Origin: Pseudomonas sp. HN11
GTDB taxonomy: Bacteria > Pseudomonadota > Gammaproteobacteria > Pseudomonadales > Pseudomonadaceae
Reading direction: 5' to 3'
NCBI RefSeq assembly: GCF_021390155.1
Contig: NZ_CP089985.1
Span: 682,001-746,000 of the forward strand
DNA: 64,000 nt
A program made the translations under genes and the position numbers. The notes under the pieces are model-generated. The model saw only the letters and a program-made list of their open reading frames with translations. It searched no databases and had not been told where the DNA came from. Shown here one piece after another: positions 54,960-64,000 of the stretch (its first letter is position 1; every line of letters starts with the position of its first letter).

Positions 54960-55886
54960 ATGCTGCGTTTTGATGATTTGCAATTGTTTGTGCGTGCAGC
55001 TGACTTGGGCAGCCTGTCGGCTGCGGCACGGGTGATGGACTTGTCGCCTGCCGTGGCGAGTGCGGCACTCAAGCGTATCGAACAGCAACTGGGTACGCGT
55101 TTGCTCGCACGCTCCACCCGAAGCCTGCGCCTGACCGCCGAAGGTGAAGGCTTTCTGGAATATGCCCGCGCTGCGCTGAGCTCGCTGGACGAGGGGCGGC
55201 GCTTATTGGCCAGCGGCCAGGACCATGTCAGCGGGGTGCTGCAACTGTCGGCCCCTTCGGATTTTGGGCGCAACCAATTGCTGCCATGGCTGGATGAATT
55301 CCAGCGGGAGTACCCACAACTTACCGTGCGCCTGTTATTGGGTGATCGGATTGCCGATCTGTTCCGCCAGCCGGTGGACATCGCCTTGCGTTACGGTGAG
55401 CCAGAAGACTCCAGCCTAATTGCACTGCCCGTCGCGCCGAACAACGTCCGTGTGCTGTGCGCGTCGCCCGGCTACCTTGCGCGCTACGGCGAGCCCCGGC
55501 ACCTGGAGCAACTGGCCCAGCACAATTGCCTGTTGTATATGCTCGGTAGCCGGGTCCACGACCACTGGACCTTTCACGACGGTAAACGCGAAGTCAGTCT
55601 GACCGTCACCGGCGACCGGTTCAGTGATGATGCGGATGTGGTCCGCCGCTGGGCGGTGGCGGGCGTGGGCATTGCCTACAAATCCTGGCTGGATGTGTGT
55701 ACCGACGTGTTGGCCGGGCGTTTGCGCCTGATCCTGCCGGAGCTGCGTGGCGAGCGTACCCCGCTCAATCTGTTGTGTGCTCATCGCGCACAACTGAGCA
55801 AGCCCATCAACCTGTTGCGGGAAATGCTTGTCTCCCGTTGTGCGACGTTGACCGCTCAATTACCGGAACGATTGAGCTCTACGTAA
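54960..55886 (+). CDS. LysR-type transcriptional regulator
   Basis: 308 aa. N-terminal helix-turn-helix MLRFDDLQLFVRAADLGSLSAAARVMDLSPAVASAALKRIEQQLG, then the substrate-binding domain (RLLLGDRIADLFRQPVDIALRYGEP). Subclass AaeR-/DmlR-like. Divergent from the monooxygenase/MDR pair, which it probably controls; effector unknown, perhaps a quinone or electrophile given the target genes. Confidence 0.9.
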   Translation: MLRFDDLQLFVRAADLGSLSAAARVMDLSPAVASAALKRIEQQLGTRLLARSTRSLRLTAEGEGFLEYARAALSSLDEGRRLLASGQDHVSGVLQLSAPSDFGRNQLLPWLDEFQREYPQLTVRLLLGDRIADLFRQPVDIALRYGEPEDSSLIALPVAPNNVRVLCASPGYLARYGEPRHLEQLAQHNCLLYMLGSRVHDHWTFHDGKREVSLTVTGDRFSDDADVVRRWAVAGVGIAYKSWLDVCTDVLAGRLRLILPELRGERTPLNLLCAHRAQLSKPINLLREMLVSRCATLTAQLPERLSST

Positions 55887-56023
55887 CGCCCTCCACCACA
55901 GCAGGAAATTTCACTCAGATCCCGTCCCTATCCAGGCTGTCAGACGCCGTGGAACCGGCGATTTGCGGTCCTATACTTTGGCGTCAACCTCATTAGAAAA
56001 ATAAGCCAATAGGGAGTGAAACG

Positions 56024-56713
56024 ATGGAAGAAGCACCTTGCATCAGTCGCATCGCCAGCTTGCTCGCCGAACCCAAGCGCACCGCCATGATATGGGCGTT
56101 GATGGATGGCTCGGCCAGGTCGCCGGTAGAGCTGGCGATGCTCGCCGGGTTGTCACCGACATCCGCCAATGCGCACCTGGCGCGACTGACTGCCGGTGGT
56201 TTGCTGCGGGTAGAGGCCAGGCGTGGCAAGCGCCTGTTTCGCGTAGCGGCACCTGATGTCAGCGCTGCCATTGATGCCTTGGCCAGGACCACCATGGCTT
56301 GCGCCGCACGCAATGCACCGGATGCCTTACCGCCGGCCCTGATTGCTCCGGCGCTGTTACGTCATGCCCGGTTGTGCCATGGACACCTCGGCGGGGAATT
56401 GGGCGCGCAGTTGTATCAACATCTGCTGGACGCCGGCTGGATCGAGCACCATGAGCAGCGTGCCGATATCACGGTCAAAGGCGCGCAGCGCCTGGCAAAC
56501 CTGGGGATTTTTACCCAAGGCCTGGCGTCGCCGCTGGTATGTAATTGTTACGACTGGAGTCAGCACCAACCTCATCTGGGTGGTGCGTTGGGGGTGGGGT
56601 TGTTGCAATTATTTCTGCAGTCGAACTGGATCAGTGTGATCAACGAGTCCCAGGCTTTACGGGTCAACGCCGTAGGACATCGGGAAATTACGCGATTGGC
56701 CATGCCTGCGTGA
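56024..56713 (+). CDS. ArsR-type winged-helix regulator with C-terminal domain
   Basis: 229 aa, more than twice the size of a simple ArsR. Winged helix at about 5-90 (ISRIASLLAEPKRTAMIWALMDG, LAGLSPTSANAHLARLTAGGLL). The C-terminal half contains LVCNCYDWSQHQPHLGGALG, the CxDWSxxxxHLGGxLG pattern of a known long ArsR branch, with a CxC pair (positions about 175-177) that might bind thiol or metal ligands. AGGGAG before ATG. Lone gene; targets unknown. Confidence 0.82.
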   Translation: MEEAPCISRIASLLAEPKRTAMIWALMDGSARSPVELAMLAGLSPTSANAHLARLTAGGLLRVEARRGKRLFRVAAPDVSAAIDALARTTMACAARNAPDALPPALIAPALLRHARLCHGHLGGELGAQLYQHLLDAGWIEHHEQRADITVKGAQRLANLGIFTQGLASPLVCNCYDWSQHQPHLGGALGVGLLQLFLQSNWISVINESQALRVNAVGHREITRLAMPA

Positions 56714-56737
56714 CATGGCCAATCCTTTTCTACCTGG

Positions 56738-57805
<1,068 letters not shown>

Positions 57806-57885
57806 CTAAGGTGTAACGAAACGTTAGCGGCGTGACGCAGTCTGTACCCCATCAATGACTGATTTGCCGCACTAAAAGGCCCGGA

Positions 57886-58977
57886 ATGCTCATATCCCTC
57901 AAGCAAGAAAAATTCATGCTGTTGGCGCTGATTGCCGCCATCGCCGCCTACCCGTTGGAACACTGGATGCTGCACAGCGGGCAGATCACGGCGTTGCTGG
58001 CCGGCGTGGTGTTGATCGGCTTTATCGTAGTGGCGTCGATGCGCGTGGCCCACCATGCCGAGCAACTGGCGGAAAAAGTCGGTGACCCCTACGGCACCAT
58101 GATCCTCACCCTCGCCGCGGTGTTGGTGGAAGTGGTGATCCTGGCGATCATGATGAGCAATGAACCGTCGCCCACCCTGGTGCGGGACACTATCTATTCA
58201 GCGGTGATGCTTGATATCAACGGCATCCTGGGCCTGGCCGCGCTGATGGGCGGCATCAAACACGGCGAACAGTCCTACAACGATGATTCTGCTCGTACCT
58301 ACAGCGTGATGATCCTCACCGCCATGGGCGTGTCGATGGTCGTTCCGGAATTCATCCCCGAAGCCGACTGGAAGATTTACTCGGCCTTCACCATTGGCGC
58401 GATGGTGGTGTTGTACACCCTGTTCCTGCGCATGCAGGTGGGGCCGCACAGTTATTTCTTCAGCTACAGCTACCCGGAAAAACGCCGCAAGAAACTGCCG
58501 GAAGAAGAGCAGGCGCCGCCAGTCAACCTGGCGTTTTCCATCGGCACCCTGGTGTTTGGGGTGATTGTGATCGGCGCACTGGCCGAGGTGATGTCCAAGA
58601 CGCTGGACCTGGGCTTGGAAGGCACGGGGGCGCCGCCGGTGATTACGGCGATTGTGGTCGCGGCGATTTCAGCGGCGCCGGAGATCCTGACGGCATTGCG
58701 CGCCGCGTTGGCTAATCGCATGCAGTCGGTGGTCAATATTGCGTTGGGTGCTTCGCTGTCGACCGTGATCCTGACGGTGCCGGTGATGGAGGCGATGGCG
58801 CTCTACACCGGCCAGCCGTTCCAGATGGCAATGACTCCGGTACAGACCGTGATGGTGTTTATCACACTGATTGTCAGCGCAATCAACCTCAACGATGGCG
58901 AAACCAACGCCATCGAAGGGATGACCCATTTTGTGCTGTTTGCGACCTTTATCATGCTGTCGCTGCTGGGGTTGTAA
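57886..58977 (+). CDS. Calcium/proton antiporter, ChaA family
   Basis: 363 aa, about 11 membrane segments. The Ca2+:cation antiporter repeats are visible as DPYGTMILTLAAVLVEVVILAIMMSN and VVAAISAAPEILTALRAALANRMQSVVNIALGASLS, both with the acidic residue in the conserved alpha-repeat. ATG has AAAGG six bases upstream. Divergent from add and convergent with the 8-oxoguanine deaminase gene, whose stop is immediately adjacent. Confidence 0.88.
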   Translation: MLISLKQEKFMLLALIAAIAAYPLEHWMLHSGQITALLAGVVLIGFIVVASMRVAHHAEQLAEKVGDPYGTMILTLAAVLVEVVILAIMMSNEPSPTLVRDTIYSAVMLDINGILGLAALMGGIKHGEQSYNDDSARTYSVMILTAMGVSMVVPEFIPEADWKIYSAFTIGAMVVLYTLFLRMQVGPHSYFFSYSYPEKRRKKLPEEEQAPPVNLAFSIGTLVFGVIVIGALAEVMSKTLDLGLEGTGAPPVITAIVVAAISAAPEILTALRAALANRMQSVVNIALGASLSTVILTVPVMEAMALYTGQPFQMAMTPVQTVMVFITLIVSAINLNDGETNAIEGMTHFVLFATFIMLSLLGL

Positions 58978-60333
58978 TCAGCCAGCGATCAACTGCCGCG
59001 CGGCCTGGGTGTGATCAGCGATCAGGCCTTTGAGGTCCAGGCCTTCGACCTGGCCGTCGATAACGCGCCATTTGCCTGCAATCATCACCCGGTCCGCACG
59101 GTCCGCGCCGCACAGCAGCAGCGCCGAGATCGGATTGTGGCTGCCGGAGAAGCGCAGCTCATCGAGCTTGAACAGCGCCAGGTCGGCCTGTTTTCCCACG
59201 GCCAGTTCACCGATATCCGTACGACCCAGCAACTGCGCCGAACCTCGGGTTGCCCAGCCGAGCACACCTTCCGGGGTGATCTTTTCCGCGCCGTAACGCA
59301 GGCGCTGGATGTACAAGGCCTGACGGGCTTCAAGGATCATATTCGACGCATCATTGGAGGCCGAACCGTCCACGCCCAGGCCGATGGGCGCGCCCGCCGC
59401 GAGGAGGTCCAGGGTGGGGCAGATGCCGGACGCCAGGCGCATGTTCGAGCTTGGGCAATGGCAGATACCGGTGCCCGCGGCGCCCAGGCGCGCAATTTCA
59501 TCCGGATTGAAGTGAATACCATGCGCGAGCCAAGTGCGCGGGCCGAGCCAGCCGACGCTGTCGAGGTAGTCCACGGTGCGCAGGCCGAAGCGCTGCAGGC
59601 AGAAATCTTCTTCGTCGAGGGTTTCGGCCAGGTGGGTGTGCAGGCGTACATCCAGGCGGTTGGCCAGTTCGGCGCTGGCTTCCATGATTTCCGGGGTGAC
59701 AGAAAAGGGTGAGCACGGAGCCAGTGCGATCTGGATTTGTGCGCCGTCACCACGCTCGTGGTATTCGTGGATCAGGCGCTGGCTGTCTTCAAGGATGACT
59801 TGGCCTTGCTGCACGGTCTGTTGCGGTGGCAGGCCGCCGTCGGCTTCACCCAAACTCATGGAACCGCGGGTGAGCATGGCGCGCATGCCCAATTCGCGCA
59901 CGCTCTCGACTTGCACATCAATGGCGTTTTCCAGGCCGTCGGGGAACAGGTAGTGGTGGTCTGCCGCCGTGGTGCAGCCTGAAAGCAGCAATTCGGCCAA
60001 CGCGACTTTGCTGGCGAGGGCGAGTTTTTCCGGGGTAAGCCGCGCCCAGATTGGGTACAGGGTTTTCAACCAGGGAAACAACGGCTGATTGACGACAGGC
60101 GCCCAGGCGCGGGTCAGGGTTTGATAGAAGTGATGGTGGGTGTTGATCAGCCCCGGCAGGACCGCATGTTCACGCGCATCGAACACTTGGCTGCAGGGCA
60201 GCGCGGGTTCTTGGCCTTGGGCCAGCACTTCGGTGATCACACCGTCTTGCAGCACCAGGCCGCCACGGGCGTCGAGGCCATTGGCAGTGAAAATCGCGAG
60301 GGGGTTTTTTAACCAGGTACGGGTCGCAGGCAT
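58978..60333 (-). CDS. 8-oxoguanine deaminase
   Basis: 451 aa amidohydrolase that converts 8-oxoguanine to uric acid, as PA0142 does. Metal site His residues in LINTHHHFYQTLT, HTHLAETLDEED, WLAHGIHF and GVDGSASNDAS. The short CHCPSSNMRLASGI segment is typical of guanine/8-oxoguanine and cytosine deaminase-like proteins; guanine deaminase is the alternative. GAGGAG lies nine bases before the ATG. Stop adjoins the antiporter stop with no gap. Confidence 0.88.
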   Translation of the reverse strand: MPATRTWLKNPLAIFTANGLDARGGLVLQDGVITEVLAQGQEPALPCSQVFDAREHAVLPGLINTHHHFYQTLTRAWAPVVNQPLFPWLKTLYPIWARLTPEKLALASKVALAELLLSGCTTAADHHYLFPDGLENAIDVQVESVRELGMRAMLTRGSMSLGEADGGLPPQQTVQQGQVILEDSQRLIHEYHERGDGAQIQIALAPCSPFSVTPEIMEASAELANRLDVRLHTHLAETLDEEDFCLQRFGLRTVDYLDSVGWLGPRTWLAHGIHFNPDEIARLGAAGTGICHCPSSNMRLASGICPTLDLLAAGAPIGLGVDGSASNDASNMILEARQALYIQRLRYGAEKITPEGVLGWATRGSAQLLGRTDIGELAVGKQADLALFKLDELRFSGSHNPISALLLCGADRADRVMIAGKWRVIDGQVEGLDLKGLIADHTQAARQLIAG

Positions 60334-60434
60334 TGGCCGGCTCCTCTGAATGATGGGTTCAGGTTTGCCAGCTCAGTGTTGCCCTGTCTGCTGATCCAGG
60401 GTCGCCGGTAAAGGCGAGGGGGCAGTCTACGCGC

Positions 60435-60470
60435 GGATCGTTACCGACGGCAATCGGTCGATAACGATCC
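60435..60470. repeat. Inverted repeat downstream of the SDR gene
   Basis: GGATCGTTA (60435-60443) and TAACGATCC (60462-60470) are perfect, with a nested CCGA/TCGG pair inside the 18-base spacer. It lies eight bases beyond the SDR stop codon. Without a T tract it might be an operator or transcript-end structure. Confidence 0.5.
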
Positions 60471-60478
60471 CCAGCGGT

Positions 60479-61165
60479 TTACCAGGCGATGGTGTCGCCT
60501 TTGTAATCGACGAAGTGATGGCCGCCTTTACCGGTGTAGGCGTTCACTTGGTCCACCAGGCCGCGCACGCTGGTGTCTACGTCGATGTGCGCGTTTTCGC
60601 CGCCCATGTCGGTTTTCACCCAGCCCGGGTGCAGCGACAGCACCGTCAGCTTGTGGTCGCCCAACTGGGTGATAAAGCTGTTGGTCATGGAGTTGAGTGC
60701 CGCCTTGCTGGCTTTATACAGCGCCAGGTCGGAGCCGTCGGGGATGGTCACACTGCCGAGTACCGAACTCATGAAGGCCAGTACGCCACTGTCTTTGCGG
60801 ATCTGCCCGACAAAGCGCTGGGCCAGGTTGATCGGCGCCACTGCGTTGGTGAAGAACAGTTGGCCGACTTCCGCCAATGTGGCGTGGCCCGGCTCCTGAT
60901 TGGCAGGGCCTTTGACGCCGGCGTTGACGAACAGCAGGTCAAAGGTGCGTGCCTTGAGGCGCTGGCTCAGGGCGATCACGGCTTGCTGATCGTCCATGTC
61001 GAGTTTCTCGATCTGTACCGGGCCCACGGCTTTCAGGGCATCGGCCTTGCTCGGATCTCGCACGGTGGCGGTCACGTCCCAGCCGTCCTGGAGCAGTTGC
61101 TTGACCAGGCCAAGGCCCAGCCCGCGCGAGGCGCCGATGATCAATGCGGTTTTTGGCGTAGACAT
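60479..61165 (-). CDS. Short-chain dehydrogenase (SDR), CsgA-like
   Basis: 228 aa. Nucleotide site IIGASRGLGLGLVKQLLQDG, NAGV, catalytic Ser in SSVLGSV and YKASK. HPGWVKTDMGGENA is typical of the C-factor/CsgA branch of carbonyl reductases. AAGGAAG lies seven bases before the ATG. Substrate unknown. Last gene of a run of four minus-strand genes from the NCS2 permease. Confidence 0.85.
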   Translation of the reverse strand: MSTPKTALIIGASRGLGLGLVKQLLQDGWDVTATVRDPSKADALKAVGPVQIEKLDMDDQQAVIALSQRLKARTFDLLFVNAGVKGPANQEPGHATLAEVGQLFFTNAVAPINLAQRFVGQIRKDSGVLAFMSSVLGSVTIPDGSDLALYKASKAALNSMTNSFITQLGDHKLTVLSLHPGWVKTDMGGENAHIDVDTSVRGLVDQVNAYTGKGGHHFVDYKGDTIAW

Positions 61166-61199
61166 GAAAAGCTTCCTTTAGCGTCGCGTTTCAGGGAGT

Positions 61200-61781
61200 T
61201 CAGCGTTGTAGCAGGATACGCCCACGGCTGAGGTCGGCGAGTTGAATTTGCAGGGTGTCGATATGCGCTTCGCCCAAGGCGAGTTGTAGCTCGACGCCGT
61301 TGGCGGTGAAGGTTTCTTCGACCACCAGTCCGCCCATTTCAGCCACGCGCAGTTTCACCAGGTTCAGCTCGGCAAAACCGCAAGCGCAGCTCAAGGGCAC
61401 GCGGCTGATCAGTTCGATACGTTCGGCAGTCTGCAGGCATTTATTGGCGCCGCCGCCGTAGGCACGTGCCAGACCGCCGGTGCCCAACTGAATGCCGCCG
61501 TACCAGCGGATCACCAGCACCGCGACCTGATCAAAGCCCTGGGCCTCGATGGCGGCCAGGATCGGTCGACCCGCAGTGCCGCCGGGCTCACCGTCGTCGT
61601 TGCTGCGGTAGTGGTCGGCGAGTTTCCAGGCCCAGCAATTGTGTGTGGCGTTCAGGTCGCTGTGCTGCTCGAAAAACGCCTGGGCGTCATGCGGACTGCT
61701 GATCGGTGCGGCGAGGGTGATAAAGCGGCTTTTGCGTATTTCTTCGCGAAACTCGCAAAGGCCGGTAAGCGTGAAAGGCAT
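61200..61781 (-). CDS. YigZ/IMPACT family protein
   Basis: 193 aa. The UPF0029 signature DDGEPGGTAGRPIL and VIRWYGGIQLGTGGLARAYGG mark the IMPACT N-terminal domain; a C-terminal domain (about 140-190) follows. Bacterial YigZ has nucleic-acid-binding folds, but its role remains unclear. Sits between the TetR and SDR genes. Confidence 0.92.
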   Translation of the reverse strand: MPFTLTGLCEFREEIRKSRFITLAAPISSPHDAQAFFEQHSDLNATHNCWAWKLADHYRSNDDGEPGGTAGRPILAAIEAQGFDQVAVLVIRWYGGIQLGTGGLARAYGGGANKCLQTAERIELISRVPLSCACGFAELNLVKLRVAEMGGLVVEETFTANGVELQLALGEAHIDTLQIQLADLSRGRILLQR

Positions 61782-61793
61782 AAGTCGCTTCGT

Positions 61794-62453
61794 TTAATAG
61801 GCGGGCTTGATGCCGCAGCCCTTGAGAATGATGTGGATCAGGTTGGTGCCGGCGTCTTCCATGTCCTGTTTGGTCAGCTTGGTGCGACCGGTGACGCGGC
61901 AGATCTGAGTGGCAAAGTCGGCATAGTGCTGGGTGCTGCCCCACAGCAGGAAGATCAGGTGCACCGGATCGATCGGGTCCATCTTCCCTGCGTCAATCCA
62001 GGCTTGGAACACCGCCGCCCGCCCGCTGAACCAGGCGCGGTAGTCCTGGCTGAAATATTCGGTGAGGCATTCGCCGCCGCTGATGATCTCCATCGCGAAA
62101 ATCCGCGAGGCTTGGGGTTGGCGACGCGAAAACTCCATCTTGGTGCGGATGTAGCGGCTGAGCGCCACGGCCGGGTCGTCTTCGGCGGTCAGCGCGTTGA
62201 AGGTGCTGTCCCACAGTTCGAGGATGTTGCTGAGCACAGCGATATACAGGCCCAGCTTGTTGGTGAAGTAATAATGCAGGTTGGCCTTTGGCAACCCGGC
62301 ACTGGCAGCAATGGTGTTCATGCTGGTGCCTTTGTAGCCATGGCGCGCGAACTCATCTTCAGCAGCCTGGAGAATCGCTTGTTCGTTCTTTTGCCGAATG
62401 CGGCTGGCGGGTTTACCGGCGTGGTTGCTGTGGGCAGGAACTTCGAGGCTCAT
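61794..62453 (-). CDS. TetR family regulator, RutR-like
   Basis: 219 aa. N-terminal helix-turn-helix RQKNEQAILQAAEDEFARHGYKGTSMNTIAASAGLPKANLHYYFTNKLGLY; ligand domain with RRQPQASRIFAMEIISGGECLTEYFSQDYRAW, as in RutR, the pyrimidine-sensing regulator. The frame extends to 62492; ATG at 62453 is chosen as more typical. The NCS2 permease stops 88 bp upstream on the same strand, so the regulator and permease are likely linked in function and nucleobase binding is plausible. Confidence 0.85.
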   Translation of the reverse strand: MSLEVPAHSNHAGKPASRIRQKNEQAILQAAEDEFARHGYKGTSMNTIAASAGLPKANLHYYFTNKLGLYIAVLSNILELWDSTFNALTAEDDPAVALSRYIRTKMEFSRRQPQASRIFAMEIISGGECLTEYFSQDYRAWFSGRAAVFQAWIDAGKMDPIDPVHLIFLLWGSTQHYADFATQICRVTGRTKLTKQDMEDAGTNLIHIILKGCGIKPAY

Positions 62454-62540
62454 GGAGGTTTCCGTGCTGATCGATAGAGACGACGTGTGCACAGATAACC
62501 CACCCTCAAGCCTCAGACAAGTCCTGATGCAATAAAACCG

Positions 62541-63950
62541 TCAAAGCGGTTCCAGTGTGTCGCTTTCCGGCGCGTAGTTTGCGGCAGCCTCGGTTGCTTT
62601 GGCTTCGGGCAATAACAGGCACAGCACAATGGCGGTCAAGCCGCCGCTGGTGATGGCGGAGTCGAACAGGTTCTGTACCAGCGTTGGCATCAGGTGCAGC
62701 AGGTTCGGTTGGGCGGCGATGCCCAGACCGACGCCAAACGACGTTGCGATAATCAGCATGCAGCGCCGGTCCAGCGGCGCCTGGGCGAGGATGCGCACAC
62801 CGGCGGCGGCCACACTGCCGAACATCACCAGAGTCGCGCCGCCCAATACCGGTTTAGGGATTTGTTGCAGTACCGCGCCAATCAACGGAAACAATCCGAG
62901 GCAAAACAGCACCACGCCTATATATAAGCCGACGTAACGGCTGGCCACACCGGTGAGTTGGATCACGCCGTTGTTCTGCGCAAAGGTGGTGTTGGGGAAA
63001 GCGCTGAACGTGGCGGCGATCATGCAGCTCACGCCATCGCCAAGTACGCCACCTTTAAGCCGGCTTATATAAGAAGGGCCGCTGATGGGCTGTCGGGCGA
63101 TCATGCAGTTGGCGGTGAGATCACCGACGGTTTCGATGCTGCTGATCAGATAAATCAGCGCGATGGGTAGGAAAGCGCCCCAGTCGAAGTCGAACCCGAA
63201 ACGGAACGGGATCGGCAGGCTGACCAAGGGCAGCTCGGGCAGGGCTTGGGGCACGAGCTTGCCGCTGAACCAGGCTGCAAGACTGCCGAGGGCCAAGCCG
63301 ATGATGATTGCCGAGAGGCGCACCCACGGTGTGTTGGAGCGGTTGAGCAGAATGATCGTCAACACGACGAATACGCCCAGCGCCAGATTGGTGGGGGCGC
63401 CGAAGTCGGGAGCATTGAAGCCGCCGCCCAGGTCAGTGATACCTACCTTGATCAAACTGATGCCGATCAGGGTGATGACAATCCCGGTCACCAATGGCGT
63501 GATGACTCGGCGCAGTTGCCCGATAAAACGGCTCAGCACAATCTGCACCACCGCGCCGAAAAAGCACACGCCGAAGATCATCGCCATGATGTCTTCCGGG
63601 CTGCCGCCACGTTGTTTCACCAGAAAGCCCGCCGACAACACTGCGCCGAGAAACGCAAAGCTGGTGCCTTGCAGGCAGATCATCCCGGCACCGATGCCAA
63701 ATGGCCTACGTGCCTGAATGAAAGTACCGACGCCGGAAACCATCAGCGCCATGCTGATCAGGTAAGGCAAATGGGCAGTGAGCCCCAGAGTGGAGCCGAT
63801 GATCAGCGGCGGGGTGATGATGCCGACGAAGGCCGCCAGCACGTGTTGCAGTGCCGCGAGGAATGCCGGGGCGGGTTTCGGGCGATCGTTGAGGCCGTAG
63901 ATCAGGTCGCTGGGGCTGGAGGATTCTGGTGGCATGGCGGGCAAACTCAA
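62541..63950 (-). CDS. NCS2 nucleobase:proton symporter (xanthine/uracil permease)
   Basis: 469 aa, 12-14 membrane segments. Helix 1 contains the LQHVLAAFVG QH motif, the signature QNNGVIQLTGVASR (motif QNxGxxxxTG) and ETVGDLTANCMI in helix 8 with the substrate-binding Glu. These are the NAT/NCS2 family (XanQ-like). Start is uncertain: TTG at 63950 has AAGGA nine bases upstream; an ATG at 63935 has none. Probable import of purine (xanthine, uric acid) fits the neighbouring 8-oxoguanine deaminase; substrate not proven. Confidence 0.88.
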   Translation of the reverse strand: MSLPAMPPESSSPSDLIYGLNDRPKPAPAFLAALQHVLAAFVGIITPPLIIGSTLGLTAHLPYLISMALMVSGVGTFIQARRPFGIGAGMICLQGTSFAFLGAVLSAGFLVKQRGGSPEDIMAMIFGVCFFGAVVQIVLSRFIGQLRRVITPLVTGIVITLIGISLIKVGITDLGGGFNAPDFGAPTNLALGVFVVLTIILLNRSNTPWVRLSAIIIGLALGSLAAWFSGKLVPQALPELPLVSLPIPFRFGFDFDWGAFLPIALIYLISSIETVGDLTANCMIARQPISGPSYISRLKGGVLGDGVSCMIAATFSAFPNTTFAQNNGVIQLTGVASRYVGLYIGVVLFCLGLFPLIGAVLQQIPKPVLGGATLVMFGSVAAAGVRILAQAPLDRRCMLIIATSFGVGLGIAAQPNLLHLMPTLVQNLFDSAITSGGLTAIVLCLLLPEAKATEAAANYAPESDTLEPL

Positions 63951-64000
63951 GGTCTATGTCCTTGGGGTGTTGCAAAAAGCTGTCCAACTGCTCAGTTTTC

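Overview
The window looks like a chromosomal segment of a fluorescent Pseudomonas (P. fluorescens group). DNA is GC-rich, start codons are often GTG or TTG, intergenic gaps carry the GTGGGAGCGGGCTTGCTCGCGAA type of REP/REPIN palindrome, and gene order matches, from memory, several blocks of P. aeruginosa PAO1 (about PA4840-PA4851, the tad locus PA4293-PA4306, PA4778-PA4780 and PA0142/PA0148). No rRNA, tRNA, CRISPR array, prophage or insertion sequence was seen. It is mostly vertical core DNA with some accessory surface genes.

Layout. 1-12.8 kb: core block with a DUF3426 membrane protein (cut by the window edge), prmA, the aroQ-accB-accC fatty-acid/DHQ operon, a CtpL-like chemoreceptor, the diguanylate cyclase gcbA, then on the other strand a DUF2333 protein, a NUDIX hydrolase, an SUI1/YciH-type protein and speA. 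12.8-25 kb: a truncated esterase remnant next to a REPIN, a MATE exporter, a giant thioester alpha-2-macroglobulin lipoprotein (yfhM) with penicillin-binding protein 1C (pbpC), a MazG-like pyrophosphohydrolase overlapping cmoM, and two tandem DUF4136 lipoproteins.

25-39.5 kb: a complete Tad (Flp type IVb) pilus locus: tadG, the PprA kinase, tadF, prepilin peptidase fppA, the PprB regulator, a DUF3613 protein, tadD-C-B-A-Z, rcpA, rcpC and, divergently, the pilin flp. It continues into less familiar surface genes: a receiver-only response regulator, a two-partner-secretion (TpsB) outer-membrane transporter and a glycine-rich lipoprotein with 33-bp tandem repeats. This extension is the most interesting part of the window.

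43.8-48.4 kb: a MaoC-type hydratase and a high-molecular-weight FabG reductase divergent from a FadI-type thiolase, together able to cover several steps of acyl-CoA turnover; then a RIO1-like kinase. 48.5-51.9 kb: a copper efflux module (copA overlapping cueR, a small secreted protein, copZ) with two well-formed CueR promoters.

52-64 kb: a Bcr/CflA drug exporter, a LysR regulator divergent from a quinone oxidoreductase-like/monooxygenase pair, an ArsR regulator, and a purine region: adenosine deaminase, a Ca2+/H+ antiporter, 8-oxoguanine deaminase, a short-chain dehydrogenase, a YigZ protein, a TetR regulator and an NCS2 nucleobase permease. Family names rest on motif recognition by eye; no database search was run.
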